A stretch of DNA of 64,000 nucleotides. Source: Rhodoplanes azumiensis. Lineage in GTDB: Bacteria; Pseudomonadota; Alphaproteobacteria; Rhizobiales; Xanthobacteraceae. Position numbers and translations under genes: made by a program. The notes beneath the pieces were generated by a model. The model had not been told where the DNA came from and did not search any database. It saw nothing but the letters and a program-made list of their open reading frames with translations. Each line of letters begins with the position of its first letter. Positions within the stretch are counted from its first letter, which is position 1. The stretch lies in the NCBI RefSeq assembly GCF_042682915.1, contig NZ_JBHUIW010000001.1, positions 1 through 64,000 on the forward strand, written 5' to 3'. This document shows, in pieces, positions 41,944-50,007 of the stretch.

Positions 41944-43575
41944 TCACGCCTGGTAACGCGCCTCCAGCAGATCGAACTCCTGCATCAGCTTGGTCGCGAC
42001 GGCGCTGCCGATCCGGCGGTCGATGAGGAGGCGCAGCACCGCCTCGCGCGAGGCCCGCACGGCCGCGACCCGCATCACCCGCTCGATCGCCTCGTCCTCG
42101 CGGGCCCGCACCGGATCGTCGCCCGAGCGGTTCTCGACCCGGGTGCGGTAGAGGTCCATCAGGCGGGAGGCGATCTCGACATAGCGGTCGGCGTCGGCGC
42201 GGCCCTCGGCCATCGCGTGCTGCACCTCCTCGATGCGGGCGATCGCGGCCTCGGCCGCCGCGATGCGAGCGAGGTCGTCCTCGGCCTCGGTCGAGGGCTC
42301 GGCCGGCAGGTCGAGGCCGCGCATCGCCAGCGGGAGGCCGACGGCGGCGATCAGGATCGACACGATGATCACGCCCATGGCGAGGAAGATCGCGAGGTCG
42401 CGGGCCGGGAAGGGGGCGCCGCCCGGCAGCGTGGCCGGCAGGGTCAGCACCGCGGCGAGCGTCACGGCGCCGCGCGGACCGGCGCAGGCCATGGCAGCGG
42501 CGAGCCGCACCAGGCTCGGCGCCGGCAGGCCGAGCCGCCGCCAGGTGCGGAACCAGGTGATGCTCATCGAGACGCCGGCCCACAGGAGCCGCAGCGCGGT
42601 CAGCCCGAGCGCGATCACCAGCACGTAGCCGATCATCCACAGCGGGTCCGAGGTGCCGGTGAGCCCGGCGCTCTGCTGCGCCTTGGGCCAGATCGCCGGG
42701 AGCTGCTCGCCGAGCAGCACGAAGACGACGCCGTTGGCGGCGAACTGGATCATGTCCCACACGGCGCGCCGGCGCACCCGGGTGAGCGCCAGCGCCTGGC
42801 CGGTCGCCTCGACATAGCTCATCGTCACCCCGGCGCCGACCGCGGCGAGGATGCCGGAGCAGCCGGATTCCTCCGCCGTTAGATAGGCGGCGAACGGGAT
42901 CAAGAGGCTCACCAGGATGTTGGAGCCGGAATCCTCGCCGAAGCGGCGACCGACGATCTCCTTCAGCCGCAGGATCGCCAGCGACACGCCGACCCCGACC
43001 GCGAGGCCGCCGGCCGCCACCCAGCCGAAGGTCAGCCCGGCGGCGAGCGGCGAGAAGGTGCCGGTCGCCACCGCGGCGACGGCGAAGCGGAAGCAGACCA
43101 GACCGGTCGCGTCGTTGAGCAGCGACTCGCCCTCCAGGATGTGCATCATCCGGCGCGGGATCGACACCCGCCGGGCGATCGCCGTGACGGCGATCGGGTC
43201 GGTCGGCGACAGCACGGCGGCGAGCGCGAAGGCGACGCCGAGCGGCATCGCCGGGATCAGCCAGTGGATGAAGAAGCCCATCCCGACCACCGTGAAGGCG
43301 ACCAGCCCGAGCGCCAGCTCGAGCACGGTGGCGCGGTCCTTGAACAGCTCGTCCTTGGGGATACGCCAGCCGTCGAGGAACAAGAGCGGCGGCAGCAGCA
43401 GCAGGAAGAACAGCTCGGCGTCGAACTCGACCCGGATGTCGGAGATGAGCCCGATGGCGGCCCCGAAGGCGATCTGCACCAGCGGCCGCGGCACTGCGAT
43501 CGGCAGCATGCGCGACGTGGCGCTCGACACGACGACGACGAGCAGCAGGATCAGGACGGTGGTGACGGCGGACAC
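41944..43575 (-). CDS. Na+/H+ antiporter, CPA1 (NhaP-type)
   Basis: A 543-residue monovalent cation/proton antiporter. About twelve membrane segments occupy residues 1-405. The core shows PPLLFLDGWRIPKDEL, SPTDPIAVTAIARR and the ND motif in EGESLLNDATGLVCFRFA, plus GPRGAVTLA, all typical of CPA1. The remaining 130 residues are a helical, charged cytoplasmic tail (EAEDDLARIAAAEAAIARIE), as in other NhaP-type proteins, likely for regulation. It exchanges Na+ or K+ for H+ in pH and salt homeostasis. It stands alone on the minus strand. Confidence 0.92.
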   Translation of the reverse strand: MSAVTTVLILLLVVVVSSATSRMLPIAVPRPLVQIAFGAAIGLISDIRVEFDAELFFLLLLPPLLFLDGWRIPKDELFKDRATVLELALGLVAFTVVGMGFFIHWLIPAMPLGVAFALAAVLSPTDPIAVTAIARRVSIPRRMMHILEGESLLNDATGLVCFRFAVAAVATGTFSPLAAGLTFGWVAAGGLAVGVGVSLAILRLKEIVGRRFGEDSGSNILVSLLIPFAAYLTAEESGCSGILAAVGAGVTMSYVEATGQALALTRVRRRAVWDMIQFAANGVVFVLLGEQLPAIWPKAQQSAGLTGTSDPLWMIGYVLVIALGLTALRLLWAGVSMSITWFRTWRRLGLPAPSLVRLAAAMACAGPRGAVTLAAVLTLPATLPGGAPFPARDLAIFLAMGVIIVSILIAAVGLPLAMRGLDLPAEPSTEAEDDLARIAAAEAAIARIEEVQHAMAEGRADADRYVEIASRLMDLYRTRVENRSGDDPVRAREDEAIERVMRVAAVRASREAVLRLLIDRRIGSAVATKLMQEFDLLEARYQA

Positions 43576-43837
43576 GCTGCTTCCATCCTCCGCGCGGCGG
43601 CGGTTCTTCGGGTGGGGCTCGCCGAGGCTGCGGCCGCATCGAGACCGGAACCGGCGCGAGCGTCAACGGTCTTGACCGTCGATCGCGGCGGCGGCGAGGC
43701 TTTCGCGAGCAGCGCAATGGGCTTGCAATGCGCATGCCGTGCGGGCTGACGGCGGCGCCGCGCCGCGGCGGCTTACCCGTCCGGCGCGAATCGGTCATCC
43801 CCGCGCAAACGCGGTTCGGCGAGCGGGAGGGACGATC

Positions 43838-44197
43838 ATGAGGGCCGGGAATTCCGTCATCCTCTACGGCATCAAGGCTTGCGACACGATGAAGAAGGCG
43901 CGTGCCTGGCTCGACCAGCACGGCGTCGCCTACGCGTTCCACGACTACAAGAGTCACGGCATCGACGCGGCGCGGCTGGCGCGCTGGGCGAAACAGGTCG
44001 GCGTCGAGCGGCTGGTCAACACGGCCGGAACGACGTTCAAGAAGCTGCCCGATGCCGACAAGACGGACCTGACCGAGGCGAAGGCGATCCGCCTGATGCT
44101 GGCGCAGCCCTCGATGATCAAGCGCCCGGTGCTGGAGATCGGCGATGCCGTGGTGGTCGGCTTTTCGCCGGAGATTTACGGGAAGACGTTCGGGTGA
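43838..44197 (+). CDS. ArsC/Spx-family reductase-like protein (YffB type)
   Basis: A 119-residue thioredoxin-fold protein of the ArsC family. The active region is LYGIKACDTMKKARAWLD, with a single Cys in the ACDTMKKA motif shared with YffB, followed by RLARWAKQVG, TTFKKLPDADK, and MIKRPVLEIGD with the conserved cis-Pro region. It probably acts as a glutathione-dependent thiol reductase; arsenate reduction is not implied because no other ars genes are nearby. ATG 43838 has GGGAGG seven bases upstream. It ends 19 bases before the convergent YgjV-like gene. Confidence 0.88.
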   Translation: MRAGNSVILYGIKACDTMKKARAWLDQHGVAYAFHDYKSHGIDAARLARWAKQVGVERLVNTAGTTFKKLPDADKTDLTEAKAIRLMLAQPSMIKRPVLEIGDAVVVGFSPEIYGKTFG

Positions 44198-44216
44198 AGC
44201 TTGACGCCGCCGCCCG

Positions 44217-44726
44217 TCACGCCGCCTCGGCGGCGCGCCGCGCCCGCACCATCCGCACGATCGTCGCGGTCATGGCGAGCGCGATGGCGGTCTCCAGCAG
44301 GGTGCCGCCGATCGAGCCGGACAGCACGTTGTTGGCAAGCCACATCAGGCAGCAGCCGAGCATGACCAGCCGCATCGCGATGCCGCGCAGGAGGAACATC
44401 GCCAGCGTGCCGAAGCTCGACGCGGCGACCGGCAGCCAGCCGGTCCAGTGCGTCACCACCTGCGACCCGATCGCCACCAGGACCACCACCACGGCGATCG
44501 CCAGCAGCGGCGAGCGGGTGCGCAGCGCCAGGAACGACCGGATCGCCGAGACGGAGGCGGTCGCGGTCGCCGGAATGTTGCCGAGCATGAAGAAGTGGAC
44601 CGCGTAGGCGATGCACTGGGCGCCGTTGAACAGCTTCAGCGGACGGTCGCGCGTCTGCATGAAAGCGATCATGCCGAGCACGAAGGAGACGTAACCGGCG
44701 ATCTGGGCCGGCGAGAGGAAGTCCAT
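44217..44726 (-). CDS. YgjV-like inner membrane protein
   Basis: A 169-residue protein with five to six hydrophobic segments, starting DFLSPAQIAGYVSFVLGMIA and containing the family-typical QTRDRPLKLFNGAQCIAYAVHFFMLG and MWLANNVLSGSIGGTLLE patches (key residues F.....Q...Y..HF...G and N....GS..G...E). This corresponds to the Imp-YgjV family of uncharacterised bacterial inner membrane proteins, thought distantly related to SWEET/PQ-loop-like carriers. Start 44726 places the first helix near the N-terminus. Confidence 0.8.
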   Translation of the reverse strand: MDFLSPAQIAGYVSFVLGMIAFMQTRDRPLKLFNGAQCIAYAVHFFMLGNIPATATASVSAIRSFLALRTRSPLLAIAVVVVLVAIGSQVVTHWTGWLPVAASSFGTLAMFLLRGIAMRLVMLGCCLMWLANNVLSGSIGGTLLETAIALAMTATIVRMVRARRAAEAA

Positions 44727-44931
44727 GTCGAAGCCGTCCGGGTGCGGCCCGCGGCTGTTCGCGGGCGCGAGCGGACCATAGGCCGGCGGCGGGGTCGGTC
44801 AATGCGGGAGCGCGAATGGCAGGGCGGCGTCGAGGCGGGCGGCGTCGAGGCGCGCGGCGACCGTCGATTGCTCCGTCGTCCCGGGGCGCGGACCGTCCGG
44901 TCCGCGAGCCCGGGGCTCCAACCTTCGACCC

Positions 44932-45090
44932 GTCATCCTTCGAGGCCCGACGAAGTCGGGTCTCGAAGGATGCGGCCACCCGAGTCGGCGTCGCCGACTT
45001 CGGCTTCGATGGGGTCGATCTCGGGCAAGCCCGAGATCGATGGCCGTCGCCCGTCGAGGGCGACGCTTCGCGCCGCCACCTCGGGGTGGC
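44932..45090. repeat. long inverted-repeat element between ygjV-like and deformylase-like genes
   Basis: GTCATCCTTCGAGGCCCGACG / CGGGTCTCGAAGGATGCGGCC, then GTCGGCGTCGCCGAC, ATCTCGGGCAAGCCCGAGAT, and CGTCGAGGGCGACG with CCACCTCGGGGTGG. A chain of hairpins related to 6670-6778. The gap 44727-45132 contains no gene. Confidence 0.65.
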
Positions 45091-45132
45091 GGAAAGGGCC
45101 CGGGGGGAACGGCCGTTTGTATTCCGCCTCTC

Positions 45133-45630
45133 TCACCGCTTCTGCAGCTTCTCGTATTTCTTGACGATGCGCTCGCGCCTGAGGCGCGACAGGCGGTCGA
45201 TCCAGAAGCAGCCGTCGAGCTGGTCGATCTCGTGCTGCAGGCACACGGCGAGCAGCCCGTCCGCCTCGCCCGTGTGGGTGAGGCCGTCGAGATCCTGCCA
45301 GCGCAGCTTTATGCGGACCGGCCGCTCGATCTCGTCGCTCACGCCGGGCATCGAGACGCTGCCCTCCATATGCGGCGCGGTCTCGGGTGACGACCAGGTG
45401 ATCACCGGGTTGACGAAGGTGCGGGCGCCGTCGGCGAACGAGGTCTCGATCACCACGACGCGCTGGAGGACGCCGATGTGCGGCCCCGTGATGCCGATAC
45501 CGGGCGCCGCCCGCATGGTGTCGAGGAGGTCGGCAGCGAGGGCGCCGAGATCGTCGTCGAACGCCTCGACCTCGGCGGCCGGGCGCGACAGCAGCGGGTC
45601 GGGAAACTTCACGATGGGACGCACCGGCAC
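45133..45630 (-). CDS. peptide deformylase-like protein with altered metal-binding motifs
   Basis: A 165-residue protein with the overall deformylase fold order: VKFPDPLLSRPA at the N-terminus, motif 1 region GIGITGPHIGV (residues 44-54; family G.GLAAPQ), motif 2 region MEGSVSMPGV (88-97; family EGCLS.P) and motif 3 QHEIDQLDG (132-140; family QHE.DHLDG). The metal-ligand Cys is Ser91, the second ligand His is Gln137 and the oxyanion Gln is His51. Loss of two of three ligands makes normal Fe2+-dependent deformylation unlikely. The start is GTG 45630 with GAGGT upstream, because no ATG lies near the family N-terminus. Its length and coding quality show it is a maintained gene, not a wreck. Confidence 0.83.
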   Translation of the reverse strand: MPVRPIVKFPDPLLSRPAAEVEAFDDDLGALAADLLDTMRAAPGIGITGPHIGVLQRVVVIETSFADGARTFVNPVITWSSPETAPHMEGSVSMPGVSDEIERPVRIKLRWQDLDGLTHTGEADGLLAVCLQHEIDQLDGCFWIDRLSRLRRERIVKKYEKLQKR

Positions 45631-45996
45631 GGGTGACCTCGGCAAGGGGGTGGAAGGGGGCGGGCCACTGTAGCGTCGACGCTCACGCCGACGAAGCCTC
45701 GCGCGCGGGTCTTCACGTCCGCGCGATCCCGGCCCGGATGCCGTCGCGGCGACACGTCCGTGCCCTCGTTCGGACGATCTTTCGCGGCCGCACACCGCCT
45801 CGCGTCGCGTGGCGGCGCGAAACCGCTGTCGTGGCGCACACCTGCGGCCGGGCCCGGCGGCTGCTGCTTCGCCGTGCCGAGCCGGTGTTCTGCCACCCGC
45901 CGCCGCATCGCCCCGAAATGGTCACGTGGTTTTCGTCGCGGCTTCGCAAGCCACCGGTAGGGCTGTGCACACTGACCTGAAGGAGGAACCCCCGCC
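45631..45996. other. 366-base divergent intergenic region
   Basis: It must hold the promoters of the deformylase-like gene (minus) and the CxxC mini-protein (plus). Short frames on both strands have no family resemblance. No strong palindromes or promoter consensus were seen. Confidence 0.35.
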
Positions 45997-46209
45997 ATGG
46001 GACTGCTGATGATCCGCTGCCCCGAGACCGGACGCGCCGTGTCGACCGACATCACGGTCAGCCGCGAGGCGTTCGCGGCCATGCCGGTCTTCTTCAGCCG
46101 CAGCTTCTGCCCGTATTGCCGGACCACGCACGAATGGTTCGCCAAGGACGCCTGGGTGGCGGAGGCCGTCACCTCCAGCCGTGACCCGGGCGATCGCCGG
46201 GTGGCATGA
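45997..46209 (+). CDS. small CxxC (zinc-ribbon-like) protein
   Basis: A 70-residue protein, MGLLMIRCPETGRAVSTDI at the start and FFSRSFCPYCRTTHEWFAKD in the middle. Cys8 followed by the CPYC pair and a His resembles a minimal zinc-binding ribbon, though a full four-Cys set is not present. Small proteins of this shape are common and uncharacterised in Hyphomicrobiales. ATG 45997 has a strong AAGGAGGAAC. The C-terminal 15 residues look variable. The function is not known. Confidence 0.75.
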   Translation: MGLLMIRCPETGRAVSTDITVSREAFAAMPVFFSRSFCPYCRTTHEWFAKDAWVAEAVTSSRDPGDRRVA

Positions 46210-46590
46210 TGGCGTATAATCCAGTCATCGCAGGTATCGAGATCTGAAAACTGTTCGGGGATGCATCCAGTCCACTTGTCGACAGGCTGGTTTTACTGCC
46301 TTCGGACAATTTTCGGATTGGTGTCCGCAATACCCCTTCCGGAAAACCGCGGCTGTGCGGTTCCGAGTCTCCGGCTAAGGTTCTTCTCGACCCGCTGTCC
46401 GAACCGATCCGAGCCCGTGGCGACCGGCCGTGGCGTTGCGGGTCAGCTCCGGACGGCGGGGCCGAGAGGGCCTCTCTGCGGACGTCGGAATACAGAGCGT
46501 ATGTGGCGTCGAAGGTCGCGTGCCGCGACGAGCCTGTAGCGTCGAGTGGCCTCGTCACGCGGCACGCACTTCGGCGGTCGCCCTCACGCC
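46210..46590. other. gap downstream of the CxxC gene
   Basis: Bases 46205-46345 are somewhat A+T-rich, and the rest returns to local composition. No gene, clear terminator or RNA was recognised; open frames on both strands lack family resemblance. Confidence 0.35.
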
Positions 46591-46673
46591 GTCACCAAGC
46601 CTCTCGTCACCAAGCCTCTCGTCACCAAACCTCTCGTCACCAAACCTCTCGTCACCAAACCTCTCGTCACCAG
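46591..46673. repeat. 15-bp tandem repeat, five full units plus a partial
   Basis: GTCACCAAGCCTCTC at 46591 and 46606, GTCACCAAACCTCTC at 46621, 46636 and 46651, and a partial unit GTCACCAGCTCTC from 46666. It lies 12 bases past the stop of the chemoreceptor gene (46685). Too short and spacer-free to be a CRISPR array. Confidence 0.92.
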
Positions 46674-46684
46674 CTCTCGCCGCG

Positions 46685-48367
46685 TCAGGCGGCCCGCACC
46701 GACGCCAGGAACGTCTGCACCTCGGTGCGGAGCTGATTGCTCTCCAGGGCGAGCTGGCCGGCGGCATTGAGCAGCTCGCTCGATGCCGCGCCCGTATCCT
46801 CGGCGCCGCGGCTGACCTCGGTGATGTTCTGCGCGACCTCGGTGGTGCCGTGCGCCGCCTGCTGGATGTTGCGCGAGATCTCCGCCGCGGCGGCGCCCTG
46901 CTCCTCGACGGCGGCCGCGATGGCGGACGCGACCTCGGCGATTTGACCGATCGTGCCGGAGATTTCCTTGATGGCCGAGACCGAATCCTCGGTCGCTGCC
47001 TGCATGGCCGCGATCTGGGCCGAGATCTCGCCGGTCGCCTTGGCGGTCTGGCCTGCCAGCGCCTTCACCTCGTTGGCGACGACGGCGAATCCCTTGCCGG
47101 CCTCGCCGGCGCGCGCCGCCTCGATGGTGGCGTTGAGGGCGAGCAGGTTGGTCTGCTCGGCGATGTCGGTGATCAGCTTGACGACGTCGCCGATGCGGCT
47201 TGCCGCGATCGACAGGGCGCCGATCCGGTCGTCGGTCTTGGCGGCCTGGCTCACCGCCGCGTCGGCGATCCGGCTCGAGGTCTGCACCTGGCGCGAGATC
47301 TCGCCGATCGACGCGGTCATCTCGTTGGTCGCGGCGGCGACCGCCTGAACGTTGCTCGACGCCTCGCCGGAGGCGGCCGTGACGGTCGCCGATTTCTGCC
47401 GGGTGACGTCCGCCGTGCGGGTGAGCGTCGTCGCCGTCGCCTCGAGCTCGGTCGCCGAGGCCGAGACGGCGCCGATGATGCCGCCGACCGCCTGCTCGAA
47501 ATGATCGGCGAGCCGCACCATGTCGGCCTTGCGCTGCTCGGCGGCGCGCGCTTCCGCGACCTTCTGCTCGGCCTCGAGCCGCTCGCGCGCGACGGCATGC
47601 TCCTTGAACACCTCGACGGCGCGGGCCATCAGGCCGATCTCGTCGCCACGGTCGAGCGACGGCACCGCGACCGCGTGGTCGCCCTCCTGCAGCCGGCCCA
47701 TCACTCGGCTCAGCGTGACGAGCGGCCGGATCTGCCATCGCAGCACGGCATAGAGCAGGCCGCCGATCACGGCGGCGGCGACGAGCGCCTGCAGCGCGAT
47801 GCTGCGGATCAGCACGTCGAGCATGCTGAGGAAGGCGCTCTTCTTCAGCCCGACGAACAGCACCCCGACGGTGGCGCCGGACGCATCCTTGATCGGGTCG
47901 TAGGCGGTGAAATAGGCTTCGCCGAGAATGTCGGCCTCGCCCCGGTAGGGCTGCCCGCGCACCAGCACGGCGTCGTGGGCCGGCCCGACAAGCTTGGTTC
48001 CCACGGCGCGGTCGCCATCGGGCTTGCGCACATTGGTCGCGACGCGGGTGTCGCCCCGGAACACGGTCGCGACGCCGCCGACCAGCGTCTGCACGCGATC
48101 GACCAGCTCGGTGTCGCCGTCGAGCGGCCGCGCGCCGGCCATCAGGCGATCGCCCACGAGGCGCAGCTCGCCGGCGCCGCGCAGCACCTCCGAGGCGACC
48201 CGCATGTTCGATTCCTGGCGCGCCTGCGCCTGGGCCTGCAACTCGGCGCCGACCTGATGCGAGACGACGAGGACGAGGCCGCCGCAGAGCAGGCCGATGC
48301 CGGCGACCGTGAGAAGCGCGATCTTGGTCGGCAATGAGACGCGGCTGAGAAACGACAACGCTTTCAC
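46685..48367 (-). CDS. methyl-accepting chemotaxis protein with single Cache domain
   Basis: A 560-residue chemoreceptor: membrane helix at residues 15-37, a periplasmic single-Cache-type sensing domain at about 38-185 (GVATVFRGDTRVATNV and GEAYFTAYDPIKDASGATVGVLFVG), second helix about 190-210, HAMP about 211-265, and a signalling region about 300-555. The hairpin tip, with the motif DIAEQTNLLALNATIEAARA followed by GEAGKGFAVVANEVKALA, is intact and should bind CheA/CheW. It regulates swimming in response to an unknown ligand, often a small organic acid for such Cache domains. No other chemotaxis gene is adjacent. Confidence 0.93.
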   Translation of the reverse strand: MKALSFLSRVSLPTKIALLTVAGIGLLCGGLVLVVSHQVGAELQAQAQARQESNMRVASEVLRGAGELRLVGDRLMAGARPLDGDTELVDRVQTLVGGVATVFRGDTRVATNVRKPDGDRAVGTKLVGPAHDAVLVRGQPYRGEADILGEAYFTAYDPIKDASGATVGVLFVGLKKSAFLSMLDVLIRSIALQALVAAAVIGGLLYAVLRWQIRPLVTLSRVMGRLQEGDHAVAVPSLDRGDEIGLMARAVEVFKEHAVARERLEAEQKVAEARAAEQRKADMVRLADHFEQAVGGIIGAVSASATELEATATTLTRTADVTRQKSATVTAASGEASSNVQAVAAATNEMTASIGEISRQVQTSSRIADAAVSQAAKTDDRIGALSIAASRIGDVVKLITDIAEQTNLLALNATIEAARAGEAGKGFAVVANEVKALAGQTAKATGEISAQIAAMQAATEDSVSAIKEISGTIGQIAEVASAIAAAVEEQGAAAAEISRNIQQAAHGTTEVAQNITEVSRGAEDTGAASSELLNAAGQLALESNQLRTEVQTFLASVRAA

Positions 48368-48685
48368 GGAATGCTCCAGGAGTGCAACAGGGGGTGAGAT
48401 GGCGCCGGGAAGCCGGGCAGGCGAGGCGATGTGAGATCGGCTTTGGTGAGAGGTCGATTAATCCGTCATTACTATATTTCTGCGCAATGCCCGTTGGTCG
48501 ATCTCGCCAAGAAATCAGTAAAAGCACCTAGCCGTTAAGGGGGTCTGAACAAGCGTGTCGGCGGATCACGAAACCGTCGCTCGCCACCCATGCGAATATT
48601 TGGGCTTGTCGAGCCGCTGCGGTGGTTTCTTTTGCCGAGGCAACGGCAAGTCGTGGAATCGGATCGGGGTTTCTGGTCCGGTTGT
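48368..48685. other. 318-base gap upstream of the chemoreceptor gene
   Basis: The region 48440-48680 is A+T-richer than its neighbours and likely holds the chemoreceptor promoter on the minus strand. A small hairpin TTGCCG...CGGCAA (about 48635-48652) lies downstream of the GNAT gene but lacks a T-run on that strand. No gene is seen. Confidence 0.35.
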
Positions 48686-48961
48686 TCAATCCGCCCGGTC
48701 GTCGGCCTCGGGATGTCGCTCCAGATAGTCCACCACGAAGGAGCACAGCGGCACGATCCGCAGCCCGCGCGCCCGGGCCGAGTCGAGGGCGCCGGCGATC
48801 AGGCGGGTCGCGATCCCCCGGCCGCGCAGCCGCCGCGGCACCTCGGTGTGCGTGAAGATCATGGCGCCGTCGGCGATCCGATAGTGCGCGACCGCGAGCG
48901 CATCACCGTCACCCAGCTCGAATCGGGCGAGGGCCGGGTTGTCGCGAACCATCTCTGTCAT
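48686..48961 (-). CDS. GNAT-type N-acetyltransferase, short YjdJ-like
   Basis: A 91-residue minimal GNAT protein of the Gcn5-related N-acetyltransferase-like family (PF14542 type). It has the core strands RFELGDGDALAVAHYRIADG and MIFTHTEVPRRLRGRGIATRL with the acetyl-CoA loop RRLRGRGIA, and ends LCSFVVDYLERHPE, where W/F.V.Y...HPE is the hallmark of the group. The substrate is unknown. ATG 48961 is chosen for normal family length. It stands alone between the chemoreceptor and a terminator. Confidence 0.88.
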   Translation of the reverse strand: MTEMVRDNPALARFELGDGDALAVAHYRIADGAMIFTHTEVPRRLRGRGIATRLIAGALDSARARGLRIVPLCSFVVDYLERHPEADDRAD

Positions 48962-49163
48962 GGGCGATGCTTTCGGAGCTGTCCGCGGCGAGGCGGTCGG
49001 GACGGTCGGGGCCGCGGAATCGCTTGCAGAGCCTCGGTGTCGACCGGTTCGGCACCCTGCCGGCGGGGCCCCGACTCACCCCATGTCGTGCGGAGCGAGG
49101 GCCGGCGCAACCCGGCTGCCCCTCGCCGGCTGGAGTCGGGTGCGACGCGGAGAGTCGCCAAGC

Positions 49164-49193
49164 AAAAAAAAGGGCGGTCCGTGAGGACCGCCC
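49164..49193 (-). terminator. intrinsic terminator
   Basis: On the minus strand GGGCGGTCC / GGACCGCCC forms a perfect 9-bp stem with a 4-base loop followed by eight T residues. It is the strongest terminator in the window and lies 186 bases downstream of the minus-strand gene ending at 49379. The rest of 48962-49378 holds no supported gene. Confidence 0.9.
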
Positions 49194-49378
49194 AATTCCG
49201 TCGCGCCACTCACCCCCGTGAAGCGGCGCCAACGGTGTTCTTGTACGCGGTCCGGGACGGCCGATCTTTGATTCAGATCAGGGCAGTGCAGAATCTTGTG
49301 CTGCGCCGCCGAAGCGGCCGAGGCGCGAATCCGACGACGCGCATCGCACCGGACGGGCGGCAGGGCGGGGCGCGTCGT

Positions 49379-49705
49379 TCAGCGGCGATTGAACCAGGCC
49401 CGGATCGCCTGCATGCGGTCGATCGCGGTGTCGCGGTCGGCTTGCGGCTCGCAGGCCGCGACGCCGCGGTCGCGGACCTCGCCGTTGCGGTTGTCGAAGC
49501 CGAGGCGTTGGCACTGCTTGGCGGCGTCCGGCGCCAGGCGAATCGTGCCCTCCGGGCCGATCCGCGCCGACGACGTACCCGTCGTGCGAGGCAACAGCGC
49601 GGCGCCGACCCCGACGGCGGTCCCGATCACCACGACGCCCGCCGTCACGGCGACGACCCTCCTGAGTGTCGAGCCGGCGAGGCGGGGAATGCGGGCGTGG
49701 TGCAT
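49379..49705 (-). CDS. membrane-anchored protein of unknown function (108 residues)
   Basis: Not recognised by name. One hydrophobic segment (about residues 15-37, VVAVTAGVVVIGTAVGVGAA) anchors it. The outer part contains KQCQRLGFDNRNGEV and GVAACE, two Cys that could form a disulfide, and ends with a short helix RDTAIDRMQAIRAWF. It is thus probably a periplasm-facing small protein. The start at 49705 puts the helix near the N-terminus; the longer upstream frame is not conserved-looking. A strong terminator follows. Confidence 0.65.
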   Translation of the reverse strand: MHHARIPRLAGSTLRRVVAVTAGVVVIGTAVGVGAALLPRTTGTSSARIGPEGTIRLAPDAAKQCQRLGFDNRNGEVRDRGVAACEPQADRDTAIDRMQAIRAWFNRR

Positions 49706-50007
49706 GGCGTGAGACCGTTCTGGTCGAGCGATGGGGAAGGCTAACCCGCTGCCGGTTAACACGCCCTTCGGGTTGCGGCGCAGATGTCGTGGATATCCAG
49801 GGCCGTCTTCTTTCCGGCTCATTTACCTTGAAAAACTGTTGTCGTTCCGCGCGCGGCGGCAGCGCTGTAACGTGCGGGCAGGACTGTCCGCGACTCGTCG
49901 AGGCGCGGCGGTCCGGGCGTGGGCGACCGCCGACCTGTTCCGGGGGGAACGGGCGGAGCGACGGCGTCGACGCACGTGGAAGACGGCAGGAGGGGGATCC
50001 TCGTCGG
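49706..50007. other. 302-base divergent region before rlpA
   Basis: It separates the minus-strand anchored protein from rlpA. The segment TTGAAAAACTGTTG (about 49828-49841) is A+T-rich and may belong to the rlpA promoter. No gene is supported. Confidence 0.35.

Noticed and set aside
45713..45970. Small frames on both strands between the deformylase-like and CxxC genes
   Set aside because: All overlap each other, are Arg/Cys/Ala-rich and have no start signals; they look like chance frames in GC-rich DNA.
46169..46558. 129-codon minus-strand frame before the tandem repeat
   Set aside because: The translation is Ser/Arg/Gly-rich without a recognisable domain, overlaps the CxxC gene end, and has no convincing start site.
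46591..46673. Possible CRISPR array
   Set aside because: The units are only 15 bases, directly abutting with no spacers, and no cas genes are near.
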